DNA from: Helicobacter muridarum
Lineage (GTDB): Bacteria > Campylobacterota > Campylobacteria > Campylobacterales > Helicobacteraceae
Direction of reading: 5' to 3'
Assembly (NCBI RefSeq): GCF_000765805.2
Contig: NZ_JRPD02000001.1
Coordinates: 153,729-217,728 of the forward strand
Length of the DNA stretch: 64,000 nt
In this document: positions 29,146-37,294 of the stretch, in pieces
Position numbering within the stretch: the stretch's first letter is position 1
Layout: every line of letters begins with the position of its first letter
The notes under the pieces: model-generated
Seen by the model: only the letters and a program-made list of their open reading frames with translations
What the model was told of the DNA's origin: nothing
The model's database searches: none
Program-made: the position numbers and the translations under genes

Positions 29146-30006
29146 ATGTTGCGATTTCTTATCTTATTATCATTTTATTATTTTGTTGTTTGTTACGGGG
29201 CAGTTAGTGATATAGATTCTAATTCTAAAGATAAAGAAAGCACTAATAATATAAACTCTAACCAAACCAAGCAAGCTTTGGATTTTGAAATAAATGAACA
29301 TAAGATTCAAGAGCTTAAAAATTTAACCCAGATTGAAATAAGTCAGATTCAAGTCGTGGAATCTATTAATGATGTATGGTTTGCAACTTTTCCTGCTAAA
29401 AATCTTAAAGTAGGTGAGGTGGGAATTATTATTCGAGACTTAGAATCTTATCGTGTTGTTGTCGCAGATGTTGAAATTATTAGCATTGATGGAGATTTGG
29501 CTAGGGCTAAAGTTGTTCCATTTAGTCAATTAAAGCAACCATATTTGCCAACTCCAAAACTAACAGCACAACAAGGCGATAAAATTATATTTAGAAGTTA
29601 TAATGATAAAGCATTCTTAATTGCTCCAGATGAAATGACATATAATTTAGTCAAGGAAAAATACCAATTTGTTAATTTTATTAGTTCAGATTTGCTTATG
29701 GGTTTTTTAAACTCAAGGGGTAAGCATGATCCAACTAAAAAAACTTTAGTTGCTGCATGTAACGAGTATGCTGTTGGTATGGTCTTTATTGTAGGTAGCG
29801 ATACATTGGCTGCATTTGGTTGTCAGAATTTAAGTTTAATCCATGAAAGCGATATAGTTACTAGTGGTGTTAGTCCACAAACTCCATTCTATACACGTGT
29901 TAATTTTGAAGGTGGGGGCTCTCTTACTTATTTGTTTGCTTCCAAGAAAAGTAGGAAAAATTATTTTAGTTATTACGATTCTATAATTAAAGCAGGGAGA
30001 AATTAG
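29146..30006 (+). CDS. PgbA-like plasminogen-binding domain protein, exported
   Basis: 286 residues from the ATG at 29146, chosen over an ATG at 29119 because GGAGA is well spaced and the protein then begins with a signal peptide (MLRFLILLSFYYFVVCYG). The body matches the N-terminal domain of H. pylori PgbA/PgbB as I recall it: WFATFPAKNLKVGEVGIIIR, LARAKVVPF, LPTPKLTAQQGDKI, AFLIAPDEMTYN. H. pylori PgbA/B have a long C-terminal extension which is absent here, so plasminogen binding cannot be assumed. The protein probably acts at the cell surface or in the periplasm. Confidence 0.75.
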   Translation: MLRFLILLSFYYFVVCYGAVSDIDSNSKDKESTNNINSNQTKQALDFEINEHKIQELKNLTQIEISQIQVVESINDVWFATFPAKNLKVGEVGIIIRDLESYRVVVADVEIISIDGDLARAKVVPFSQLKQPYLPTPKLTAQQGDKIIFRSYNDKAFLIAPDEMTYNLVKEKYQFVNFISSDLLMGFLNSRGKHDPTKKTLVAACNEYAVGMVFIVGSDTLAAFGCQNLSLIHESDIVTSGVSPQTPFYTRVNFEGGGSLTYLFASKKSRKNYFSYYDSIIKAGRN

Positions 30007-30342
30007 AATAAGTTATATATTTTCTTGTCTTTAAAGCTTATCCTTGCTGTAAATACATAAATAAAATCAAAGTTTAGCAGCAAATATCTTTGACTTTGAT
30101 TGTATTCGTGAAATGATTTTGATTTTATTTATGTATTTACACCTTTTTGAAACAAATGGACAAAGTCTTTTAAAAGAATTTTCTTTTATGAAATTTGTAA
30201 ATCCAGCATATTCATCACGAGCAGCGATAGTAATGCTTTAAAAAGCATAGTAAATTTAGATAAATAATCCAATAAAGAATTAAGTCCGATATAGCTAGAA
30301 TTTTACTAAACAAATAGAGATTAAAACAATCAAAGGTTAGAG
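30007..30342. other. Non-coding stretch with palindromic element and a possible gene remnant
   Basis: 336 bp between the pgbA-like gene and the first R-M remnant. It contains the palindromic element at 30048-30141. A stretch of about 33 open codons at 30148-30240 (plus strand, ending in AAIVML then stop) has no start or ribosome site and may be the tail of a lost gene; I cannot identify it. Confidence 0.5.
30048..30141 (+). repeat. Left copy of palindromic element flanking the R-M island
   Basis: 94 bp with perfect 24-bp terminal inverted repeats (30048-30071 and 30118-30141), beginning TGTAAATACATAAATA. Its first 38 bp (30048-30085) are the exact reverse complement of 35977-36014 in the right copy, and the remaining part also matches the right copy in inverted orientation with small differences. 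It lies 41 bp after the stop of the pgbA-like gene. It is MITE-like in form; no transposase is nearby. Confidence 0.9.
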
Positions 30343-31132
30343 ATGGATACTAATCATAGCAAAGATTACAAAAAAGCATTTTATTCTAAGCTAGAGGATT
30401 GTTATTTGGGTGTGAAAATCAGGGATTTTCATCAAGGAAATATCGCTAAAAGTGGCTTTAGCAATCTGCTTAAAATCAAAGAGCAATACTTCACCCATAT
30501 CAAAGCCTATTTAGATAAAGAAATAACAAGTGAATTGCAATCACACGATATTTACAATAAACTTTACACTTTCTTTGATAGTTATTTAAACGAAAGCGGC
30601 ACACCCTTTTTTACCAATACTCCAATCTATAAAAACATCTATGCTAAAGTGTATAATAATTCCAAAGACACAAGCCTATTCTACAAAACACAAAATCTCT
30701 ATTATGTCAAATCCGACACATTCTATCAAAACCTTACCTTAAGCGATGAAAAGCAAAATTATGAAGTGTTCTTTGATGCAAGTGAATATAAACAAAATGC
30801 CGATAATAATAAAAATAAAATTATTTTTAAATTTGTAAATGTTGAAACAAACAATCAGAACAAAATACAAATCTCAATCAAAGTAACTAATCAAAAAGAC
30901 TTATTCCCAACTCTTAATAATGTTTTTAAACAAAATTCTAATGAGTTTAGCGAGGATTTTTTAAAAGATTTAAAGCAAAATGCAATCCTTAAAGATTCTA
31001 AAATCAAAATTAACGAAGAAGAGCTGAAAAAAAATCTTTAGAAGCTACAAAAAACAAAGTGAAATAGACTTTTTTATCCTCAAAAACGCAAGAGAGTTTC
31101 TAAAAGAGCAGTTTGATTTGTGATTTAAGTAT
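30343..31132 (+). pseudogene. N-terminal remnant of a type III-like (Mod-like) DNA methyltransferase
   Basis: An open frame of 232 codons (30343-31041) ends in a run of eight A (31025-31032). With one A fewer, reading continues as KKIFRSYKKQSEIDFF and EFLKEQFDL, then meets an in-frame TGA (31118-31120) where relatives, as I recall them, have further sequence. FFDSYLNESGTPFF and DTSLFYKTQNLYYVKSDT resemble the N-terminal region of large Helicobacter adenine methyltransferases of type III-like systems. No catalytic motif is reached. The gene is decayed by at least a frameshift, a stop and loss of its 3' part. Confidence 0.6.
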
Positions 31133-31165
31133 TTGTATAAAAACAACGCCTTAAAAGGAGCAATT

Positions 31166-32042
31166 TTGACCAAGCCTAATAGAAATATAAGAGAACATTT
31201 ACTTGATTTAAATGAAGGCTTAAATGAGAAAAAGATGTGTTTCTTGCATTCTCTCAAAGGCAAATCCCTTGCTTATAAGCGCTATACTAAAAGCCCATTG
31301 CGCTATGGTGGAGGCAAAAGCCTAGCAGTTGGGCTAATCTTGGAGCATTTTCCTAATGATATAAAGCGATTAATTTCGCCCTTTATGGGAGGAGGGAGCG
31401 TAGAAATCGCAAGTGCGTTAGAGTTAGATTTGGAAGTAAAAGCCTTTGATATTTTTGATATTTTGGTAAATTTTTGGCAGGTTTTGATCGTAGATTCCTT
31501 GAAACTTTATGATGAACTTTTGAAGCTTGAACCCACAAAAGAAACCTATGCGGAGATAAAAGAGGAGCTGAAAGCTTATTGGAATGAGAGGCATAAAAAT
31601 GCAAATAATACTCCACAGAAGCATTTAGATTCCCTCACACTTGCAAGAGATTATTATTTTAATTTTAATCTCTCCTATGGACCCGGATTTTTAGGCTGGA
31701 TGAGCAAGATTTATGAGGATAAAAGTCGCTATTTAAATGCTTTACAAAAGATTAAATATAATGTTTAAAGGAATCTACCCTATGCGGAATTTTCCTATTC
31801 ATCACAATATATTCAATCATGCACTTTTAGCTCAATGCCTCAAAAACCATAATGGCAAGTTTCTTTTAAGCTATAATGATTGCGAATTTGTGCGTGAAGC
31901 ATATAAGGATTATAGAATCTTAGAACCAAAATGGCAATACACTATGGGACAAGGTGAGATAAGAGTGGGCAAAAACAGGTTAGATAGAGGTGATACAAAT
32001 AATATCAAACAAAGCCATGAATTGTTGATAATTAAGGAGTGA
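31166..32042 (+). pseudogene. D12-class (Dam-like) adenine methyltransferase, internally deleted
   Basis: It begins at TTG 31166 with AAAGGAG upstream. The first frame (to 31768) carries the SAM-binding motif of D12 enzymes, LRYGGGKSLAVGLILEHFP, and ISPFMGGGSVE. It then stops, and a second frame (31737-32042) resumes with the later part, FNHALLAQCLKNHNGKFLLS then YND. The segment between them, which should contain the catalytic DPPY, is missing, so a deletion plus frameshift has removed the active site. The second frame ends overlapping the type IIG gene's ribosome site. The remains of two different methyltransferases lie end to end. Confidence 0.75.
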
Positions 32043-32044
32043 GA

Positions 32045-35000
32045 ATGCAATTTCTAAAAGATTACCTTAAAGCAGTTCAAAATATTTCACCACAAGACAA
32101 AGAGCACACCTACCGCACATATTTGCACAATCTTTTACAATCCCTAAAAGAAAATCTTAGCACACAAGATAAAGCCTTACAATCTCTCCATATCAAGCAC
32201 GAGCCAAACAACGACAAAGAGGGCAGAGGTGCACCTGATTTTCTTATTCAAAATCAAGGCTTGATGATTGGCTATATTGAAAACAAACGCGTCAATGCAG
32301 ATTTGGATTCTGTGGCGCAAAGTCCCCAGATTGAAAAATATCTGCGACTTAGCGATAATCTAATGCTTACAGATTATTTGCGATTTTGCCTCGTGCGCAA
32401 AAATGACAAAGGCAAGGCACAAATTGTGCAAGAATGTAGAATCTGCGATTTAAGCCAACTTAAAGCCACCCTTAAAAACAAAACATTTTTAGAATCTAAA
32501 GAAAAAGAACTAACCGAGCTTTTCAAACTCTTTTTCGCTCACAGCCCAAAGCCTATTATCACTGCACAAGAATTTGCTTCTACTCTTGCTCAACGCACAC
32601 AGATTCTAAAAAATTCTTTAATAGAGGCGCAAGAAAACACGCATATTACAAGCCTTTATGAAACTTTTAAAGAGCAGCTTTACAAAGAGTTAAATTTCAC
32701 AGAGTTTGCCGATAGCCTCGCACAAACGCTCACTTATAGCCTTTTTCTTGCAAGGCTAAATAATACAAGTGGCAAGGAGATTGATTTGTATAATGCCAAA
32801 GCCTTTATCCCTAAGTCTTTTCCGCTTATTCGTGCGATGAGTGGATTTTTAGACAATTTAGAGGATTTAGATTCTATCAAATGGCTTATAGGGGAGATTT
32901 TGTATATTATCAATCATATTGACATTATAAGCATTATAAAAGAGCTAAACAAAGCAAGTGAAAAAGACTTGTTAGGGCATTACACCACACATTTTACACA
33001 CAAAGACCCTTATTTGCACTTTTATGAAACTTTTCTTTCTCAATACGACCCGAGATTGCGTGAGATTCGTGGCGTGTATTACACTCCTGCAAGTGTGGTA
33101 AGCTTTATTATTAATGCCATAGATTCTATACTTAAAAAAGATTTTACCTTACAAAATGGCTTGGGTGCGAGTTTGGAGAATGATAATATCACGCTTTTAG
33201 ACTTCGCCACAGGCACAGGGACATTTTTGCTTGAAGCTTTCCGCAAAGCCCTAGAATCTATCCCTAAAGATAGCCCAAGATATAATCCTAAAGTCTTGCT
33301 TTCTCGCTTTTTTGGATTTGAGTTTCTAATCGCTCCTTATACAATAGCACATTTAAAGCTTTCACAAAGCTTTAAGGAGGAGTTTAACGCACCCTTGCAT
33401 GATAGAGAGTCTTTAAATATCCGCTTAACAAATACACTTTATTTTAACAAAGAAAGAGATGAAAAAAGAAAGCAAAGCAATCTTTTTGCGGGAATGATAG
33501 AGTTAGCACAAGAGTTTAAAGAAGCGCAAAGAATCAAAGAAAATGCAATTTTGATTATAACAGGCAATCCGCCTTATAGTGGGGCAAGTGCGAACAAGGG
33601 CTTATTTGAGGATAATGTGCGTATCACTTATGGCTTAGAGCCAAGTGAGGCACATTTAAATGAAAATGAGCAAAAATATATTGACTTACATCTTAAAAAT
33701 AAAACAAAAGAATCCCAAAAAGCCTTTAAAGCTATTTTAGAGCGTAAAAAGCTTAAAAATGAGAAAAATCCCAAATGGTTACTTGATGATTATGTGAAGT
33801 TTATCTGCTTTGCAGAATCTAAAATCAAAGCCCAACATAGTGGAATCTTTGCCTTTATCTCTAACAATAGTTTTTTAGACAATCCCACCTTTCGCGGTAT
33901 GCGCTATCATTTGCTAAAAACCTTTGATACAATCTATATTTTAGATTTGCACGGCAATGCGAGGAAAAAGGAAGCCGCACCTGATGGGAGTAAAGATGAA
34001 AATGTCTTTGATATTATGCAAGGTGTAAGTATTAATATCTTTGTGAAAAATAGCAAAAAATCCTTAAAGGGCGGGGCTTGTCATTCTGAGCCGACAGGCG
34101 AAGAATCCCGAGATATTTCGCATTCGCTCAATATGACAAATAATCTCTCTACACTCTACCACTATGATTTATATGGAAAAAGAAGCGATAAAACAAACTT
34201 TTTATATGAAAATACCTTAGATTCTATTGCTTGGACTACATTAGAGCCCAAAGAGCCTTTTTATCTTTTTATCCCACAAAATGAGAGTTTAAGGGCAGAG
34301 TATGATAAGGGCTGGAGCGTCAAAGATATTTTTAAGGTTTCAAGCGTTGGAATTGTGGGCGGTAGAGATAAATTTGTAATGTCGGATTCTGATAGCCTTG
34401 AATCGTTAGAGAGATTCAAAAAACGCATTAAAAGGTTTATGGAGCTGGATAAAGAAAGTGCAAGACAAGAATTTGACTTAGGCAAAGATTCTAGAGATTG
34501 GAAAATAGAATATGCACAAAAAGAATTAAGAGACACAGGTAATAATTCAAATAACTATGTAAAAATCCATTATCGCCCTTTTGATTTTCGTTGGACTTAT
34601 TATACAGGTAAATCCAAAGGTTTTCATTGTATGCCACGAGGCGAAGTAATGCAACATTTTTTGCAAGGTAAAAATCAAGCATTACTTGTTTCAAGGCAAA
34701 GCTCGGCTGTGGGTGATGATGAGATAAATACTATTGCAATCACTGACAAAATCGTGGATATTAATTTTTACCGCAGAGGTGGCGAACAAGTAATGCCTCT
34801 TTATCTTAAAAATACAGAATCTAGCAAAGAGAAAAAGAGTAAAAAGACTAAAACTTGTCATGACTTAAGGGCAACCGCCCGAAGTATCTCACAAGACTCC
34901 GATAGAGATATTTCGCTTAACGCTCAATATGACAAGTTTGAATGGGTAGAAAACTTCACACCCGAATTTAGAGAGTTTATAGATTCTAAATACAACGAAC

Positions 35001-35224
35001 ATTTTAGCCCTGAACAGATTTTAGGCTATATCTATGCGGTGCTTTTTCATAAAGATTATAGAGAAAAATATATTGATTTTTTGAAAATTGACTTTCCAAA
35101 GATTCCCTTTGTGGAATCCAAAGAAAAGTTTTTAGCCTTAAGTGCGTTAGGACAAGAGCTTATACTTACACATCTAATGCAAGATTTACAACAAGAGAGA
35201 GAGAGAGAGAGAGAACAGAAATGA
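32045..35224 (+). CDS. Type IIG restriction enzyme/N6-adenine methyltransferase
   Basis: About 1059 residues from ATG 32045 (AAGGAG upstream; a GTG at 32039 is less well placed). The N-terminal nuclease has PD-(D/E)xK features, PDFLI and then YIENKR (about 66-83). A helical region follows, then a gamma-class methyltransferase (YYTPASVVSFIINAI; motif I LDFATGTGTFLLEAF at about 386-400; catalytic NPPYS at about 508-512). The C-terminal part is a target recognition region (KNQALLVSRQSSAVG, then MPLYLK). One polypeptide would cut and methylate. Two palindromic elements are inserted in frame (34078-34139, 34854-34936). The frame ends just after a (AG)10 tract, and the usual C-terminal domain lies detached at 35536-35847. 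Activity is therefore uncertain. Confidence 0.88.
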   Translation: MQFLKDYLKAVQNISPQDKEHTYRTYLHNLLQSLKENLSTQDKALQSLHIKHEPNNDKEGRGAPDFLIQNQGLMIGYIENKRVNADLDSVAQSPQIEKYLRLSDNLMLTDYLRFCLVRKNDKGKAQIVQECRICDLSQLKATLKNKTFLESKEKELTELFKLFFAHSPKPIITAQEFASTLAQRTQILKNSLIEAQENTHITSLYETFKEQLYKELNFTEFADSLAQTLTYSLFLARLNNTSGKEIDLYNAKAFIPKSFPLIRAMSGFLDNLEDLDSIKWLIGEILYIINHIDIISIIKELNKASEKDLLGHYTTHFTHKDPYLHFYETFLSQYDPRLREIRGVYYTPASVVSFIINAIDSILKKDFTLQNGLGASLENDNITLLDFATGTGTFLLEAFRKALESIPKDSPRYNPKVLLSRFFGFEFLIAPYTIAHLKLSQSFKEEFNAPLHDRESLNIRLTNTLYFNKERDEKRKQSNLFAGMIELAQEFKEAQRIKENAILIITGNPPYSGASANKGLFEDNVRITYGLEPSEAHLNENEQKYIDLHLKNKTKESQKAFKAILERKKLKNEKNPKWLLDDYVKFICFAESKIKAQHSGIFAFISNNSFLDNPTFRGMRYHLLKTFDTIYILDLHGNARKKEAAPDGSKDENVFDIMQGVSINIFVKNSKKSLKGGACHSEPTGEESRDISHSLNMTNNLSTLYHYDLYGKRSDKTNFLYENTLDSIAWTTLEPKEPFYLFIPQNESLRAEYDKGWSVKDIFKVSSVGIVGGRDKFVMSDSDSLESLERFKKRIKRFMELDKESARQEFDLGKDSRDWKIEYAQKELRDTGNNSNNYVKIHYRPFDFRWTYYTGKSKGFHCMPRGEVMQHFLQGKNQALLVSRQSSAVGDDEINTIAITDKIVDINFYRRGGEQVMPLYLKNTESSKEKKSKKTKTCHDLRATARSISQDSDRDISLNAQYDKFEWVENFTPEFREFIDSKYNEHFSPEQILGYIYAVLFHKDYREKYIDFLKIDFPKIPFVESKEKFLALSALGQELILTHLMQDLQQEREREREQK
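34078..34139 (+). repeat. 62-bp palindromic element inserted in frame in the type IIG gene
   Basis: Bounded by TTGTCAT and its complement ATGACAA. It is translated as CHSEPTGEESRDISHSLNMT and joins KNSKKSLKGGA to the conserved LYHYDLYGKRSDK without breaking the frame. Its right half (AGATATTTCGC, then CGCTCAATATGACAA) also occurs in the element at 34854-34936. Confidence 0.85.
34854..34936 (+). repeat. 83-bp palindromic element, second in-frame copy in the type IIG gene
   Basis: Bounded by CTTGTCAT and its exact complement ATGACAAG. It is translated as TCHDLRATARSISQDSDR then DISLNAQYD, between a lysine-rich linker and FEWVENFTPEFREF. It shares AGATATTTCGC and CGCTCAATATGACAA with the copy at 34078-34139 but has a longer, diverged middle. 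Confidence 0.8.
35194..35213 (+). repeat. (AG)10 dinucleotide tract at the 3' end of the type IIG gene
   Basis: Ten AG units, encoding the REREREREQK tail of the enzyme. With ten units the frame stops at 35222-35224. Loss of one unit would fuse the enzyme to the fragment ending at 35391; gain of one unit would extend it to 35543. Dinucleotide repeats of this length are prone to slippage. Confidence 0.9.
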
Positions 35225-35391
35225 TGAGAATGACTTGCAATATTGGGCTAAATTTGGCAAGACAATACAAGATGAGCGGTTCTTGGCAATGTGTGATAGT
35301 AACGAATACTCTAGTAGATTTATCGCTAATGGGTGGTGGCAACACAGGTGCAGGAACAATCTTTCCTCTCTATCTCTACCAAAAGGCTTAA
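35221..35391 (+). pseudogene. Target-recognition-like fragment 1
   Basis: A 56-codon frame whose ATG overlaps the type IIG stop (ATGA). It begins NIGLNLARQYKMSGSW and ends LSLMGGGNTGAGTIFPLYLYQKA, the pattern of the recognition-region segment of type IIG enzymes (compare KNQALLVSRQ and MPLYLK inside the main gene). It lacks a catalytic domain. It could be a silent recognition segment, an extension reached by slippage in the (AG) tract, or debris of a second gene. Confidence 0.55.
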
Positions 35392-35393
35392 AT

Positions 35394-35543
35394 ATGAATA
35401 TCGGTTTAGTCTGTGATAGGGGGTGCAAATTGCAAGAGATTGATAATATTTTTATCACGCAAAACATTATTGATTTACATTTGGTGGGTGGTGGGAGCTA
35501 TGTTTTTCCACTTTATATAAATGAAAGGGTAAGAAATGAGTGA
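35394..35543 (+). pseudogene. Target-recognition-like fragment 2
   Basis: A 49-codon frame starting MNIGLVCDRGCKLQE and containing IFITQNIIDLHLVGGGSYVF followed by PLY, parallel to fragment 1 in layout (NIGL at the start, GGG and FPLY near the end) but divergent in sequence. Its stop overlaps the ATG of the next frame. It is reached in frame from the type IIG gene if the (AG) tract gains one unit. Confidence 0.55.
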
Positions 35544-35847
35544 GCAAATCGGTGAAGCCAAATACAAAGATACAAAAAATAAAAATCTCAAAATTGAAAA
35601 AATCGCCTATGACGCCGAAGCACAAAAGCTTTTTGTCAATGAAAATTTACACTTTTGCGGTGTGAGCGAAGCGGTTTGGGAATATAAAATCGGCGGTTAT
35701 CAAGTTTTAGATAAATATCTTAAATCCCATAAGGGAGAAGAAATAGACTTTAAACACTTTGAAAAAGTCATTCAAAGTTTAAATAAAAGCCTAGAGATAG
35801 AATCTAAGATTGCAAAACTGGTGGTAGTAAAGAAATGGCAGAAATAA
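35536..35847 (+). pseudogene. Detached C-terminal domain of a type IIG enzyme
   Basis: A 103-codon frame with KIEKIAYDAEAQKLFVNENL, CGVSEAVWEYKIGGYQVLDK and YLKSHKGEEIDF, the usual closing domain of large type IIG restriction-methylation proteins. In relatives I remember, this follows directly after a segment like the end of the 32045-35224 product. Here the two fragments and the (AG) tract lie between. It may be expressed by translational coupling (ATGA overlap) as a separate subunit, or it may be debris. Confidence 0.6.
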
Positions 35848-35934
35848 TAATATATTATAGAGTATTATTGAAAAAGCAATAGGGTTGATTGCGACTTAAA
35901 ACTTATAGGATATATATTTTAATGTTAGTAAATT

Positions 35935-36014
35935 TGTAAATACATAAATACAAAGTCATTTCATGAATCAAAGTGAATTTGCTGCTAAACTTTGATTTTA
36001 TTTATGTATTTACA
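35935..36014 (-). repeat. Right copy of palindromic element flanking the R-M island
   Basis: 80 bp beginning TGTAAATACATAAATA and ending with its complement. Its last 38 bp (35977-36014) are the exact reverse complement of 30048-30085, so it is an inverted, slightly shorter copy of the left element. It ends one base before the waaA stop codon. It could act as a two-way terminator as well as mark the island boundary. Confidence 0.9.
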
Positions 36015-36015
36015 C

Positions 36016-37269
36016 TTAGTCTATTATTGTTTTTAGCATGTTATCTATTATTTTGACATTGATTCTTGATTTGTGTAGATTAGGATATAGTGATAGTTTA
36101 TTTGTTAATTCATTCTTAGAGACTAGATAATAATTTTCTACACAGCTAAATAATGCTTGCTGATTAAAGATTTCCTTACCGCTAATTAGCACATTGTCAA
36201 ATGTGGCTGGCTCTAATGGATTATGTCCGCCAATTTTCTCAAAGCTACCCGCTAGTATCACAATATCGCTTATGGCATATAAATTAATTAATTCTCCTAA
36301 TGTATCTATAAGTAAAATATCTGATTGTATATTGTCTAGGGTTTCTTTGCTAGATTCTTCATTACATTGAGTATTTGTTATCCAATCACTCCAACAGTTA
36401 ACATTGGCACTTTTAGCACAGAGGTTATATACTATCCCAAATCGCTCGGGGTGTCTTGGTGCAATAATTAATAACGGGTTTGGTTTACTAGATTTATATT
36501 CATAATGTCCCTTTTTAGTTTCATTTGATTTTTTTTTATTGTATATGTTACGAAATTTTATAAATGATTCTAATATTAGCTCCTCTTCTTTGTCATGCGT
36601 GCTAGCTGCAAGCACAATTAAGCGTTTTGGCTTTGTGTAAAGCTTGCTAGGTTTTATTGTAGATAAAATCTTGATATTTCCAATGACATGAATATTATTA
36701 GCTCCAAGTAGCTTTAGACGTGATAAATCTTTATTGCTTTGCGCTAATACATAATCTATATGCAGAAAAATATGCTTATAAAAGTTTTTAAGCATCAAAT
36801 ATCTCTTAAAGCTCCGCTTTGAAATACGTGCATTGATAAGCTTTGTTTTTGCTCCCAATCTCTTAGCGTGAAAGAAGAGCATAAGCCATATTTCTGCTTC
36901 AAATACTAGTAAATTTTTACAAGTTGGAGCAACAAGTGGCAATAAACTCTCAAATGGCAAATACTCAATGCTCAAATTTTTTCTATTTCCAAAAAGATTA
37001 TAAGCTTTTGTAAATCCTGTGTTTGTAATGACTGTTAAGAAGATTGATTTTGTGCTAGGTATAGAATCAACAATTGGCTTTAGTGAGCTCACTTCCCCAA
37101 GGCTACAAGCATGTAACCAAAAGTCATAGCTCTCTTTGGAATGATTCTTGGCGAATAAGAATCTAGCTCTTAGACTATTACGATACTTTTGCTTAAATGA
37201 TAGAATAATTATTGCAGGAGTGGCTATGATATGGGCTAGGCAAGCTAGAACATAATAAATAAATGTCAT
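36016..37269 (-). CDS. waaA: 3-deoxy-D-manno-octulosonic acid (Kdo) transferase
   Basis: Transfers Kdo to lipid A precursor at the inner membrane. 417 residues with an N-terminal membrane anchor (about 1-25), then FWLHACSLGEVSSLKPI with the conserved Glu of the WaaA active site, and APRHPER and GGHNPLEPATF in the GT-B C-terminal half. A polar insertion (KKSNETKKGHYEYKSSKPNP) precedes the APRHPER motif. It is followed upstream by flgZ and nif3, the same order as HP0957-HP0959 in H. pylori. Confidence 0.94.
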   Translation of the reverse strand: MTFIYYVLACLAHIIATPAIIILSFKQKYRNSLRARFLFAKNHSKESYDFWLHACSLGEVSSLKPIVDSIPSTKSIFLTVITNTGFTKAYNLFGNRKNLSIEYLPFESLLPLVAPTCKNLLVFEAEIWLMLFFHAKRLGAKTKLINARISKRSFKRYLMLKNFYKHIFLHIDYVLAQSNKDLSRLKLLGANNIHVIGNIKILSTIKPSKLYTKPKRLIVLAASTHDKEEELILESFIKFRNIYNKKKSNETKKGHYEYKSSKPNPLLIIAPRHPERFGIVYNLCAKSANVNCWSDWITNTQCNEESSKETLDNIQSDILLIDTLGELINLYAISDIVILAGSFEKIGGHNPLEPATFDNVLISGKEIFNQQALFSCVENYYLVSKNELTNKLSLYPNLHKSRINVKIIDNMLKTIID

Positions 37270-37294
37270 TATTAAACCACTAGGATTAATAAAA

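Noticed and set aside
35235..35393. First half of the 102-codon frame at 35235-35543 as a real gene
   Set aside because: Up to 35393 this frame overlaps recognition-like fragment 1 in another frame, whose NIGL...FPLYLY pattern is the meaningful reading. Only the part from 35394 has recognisable sequence.
30048..36014. Insertion sequence or prophage as carrier of the R-M island
   Set aside because: No transposase, integrase or phage gene is present, and no clear target-site duplication is seen at the outer edges of the two palindromic elements.
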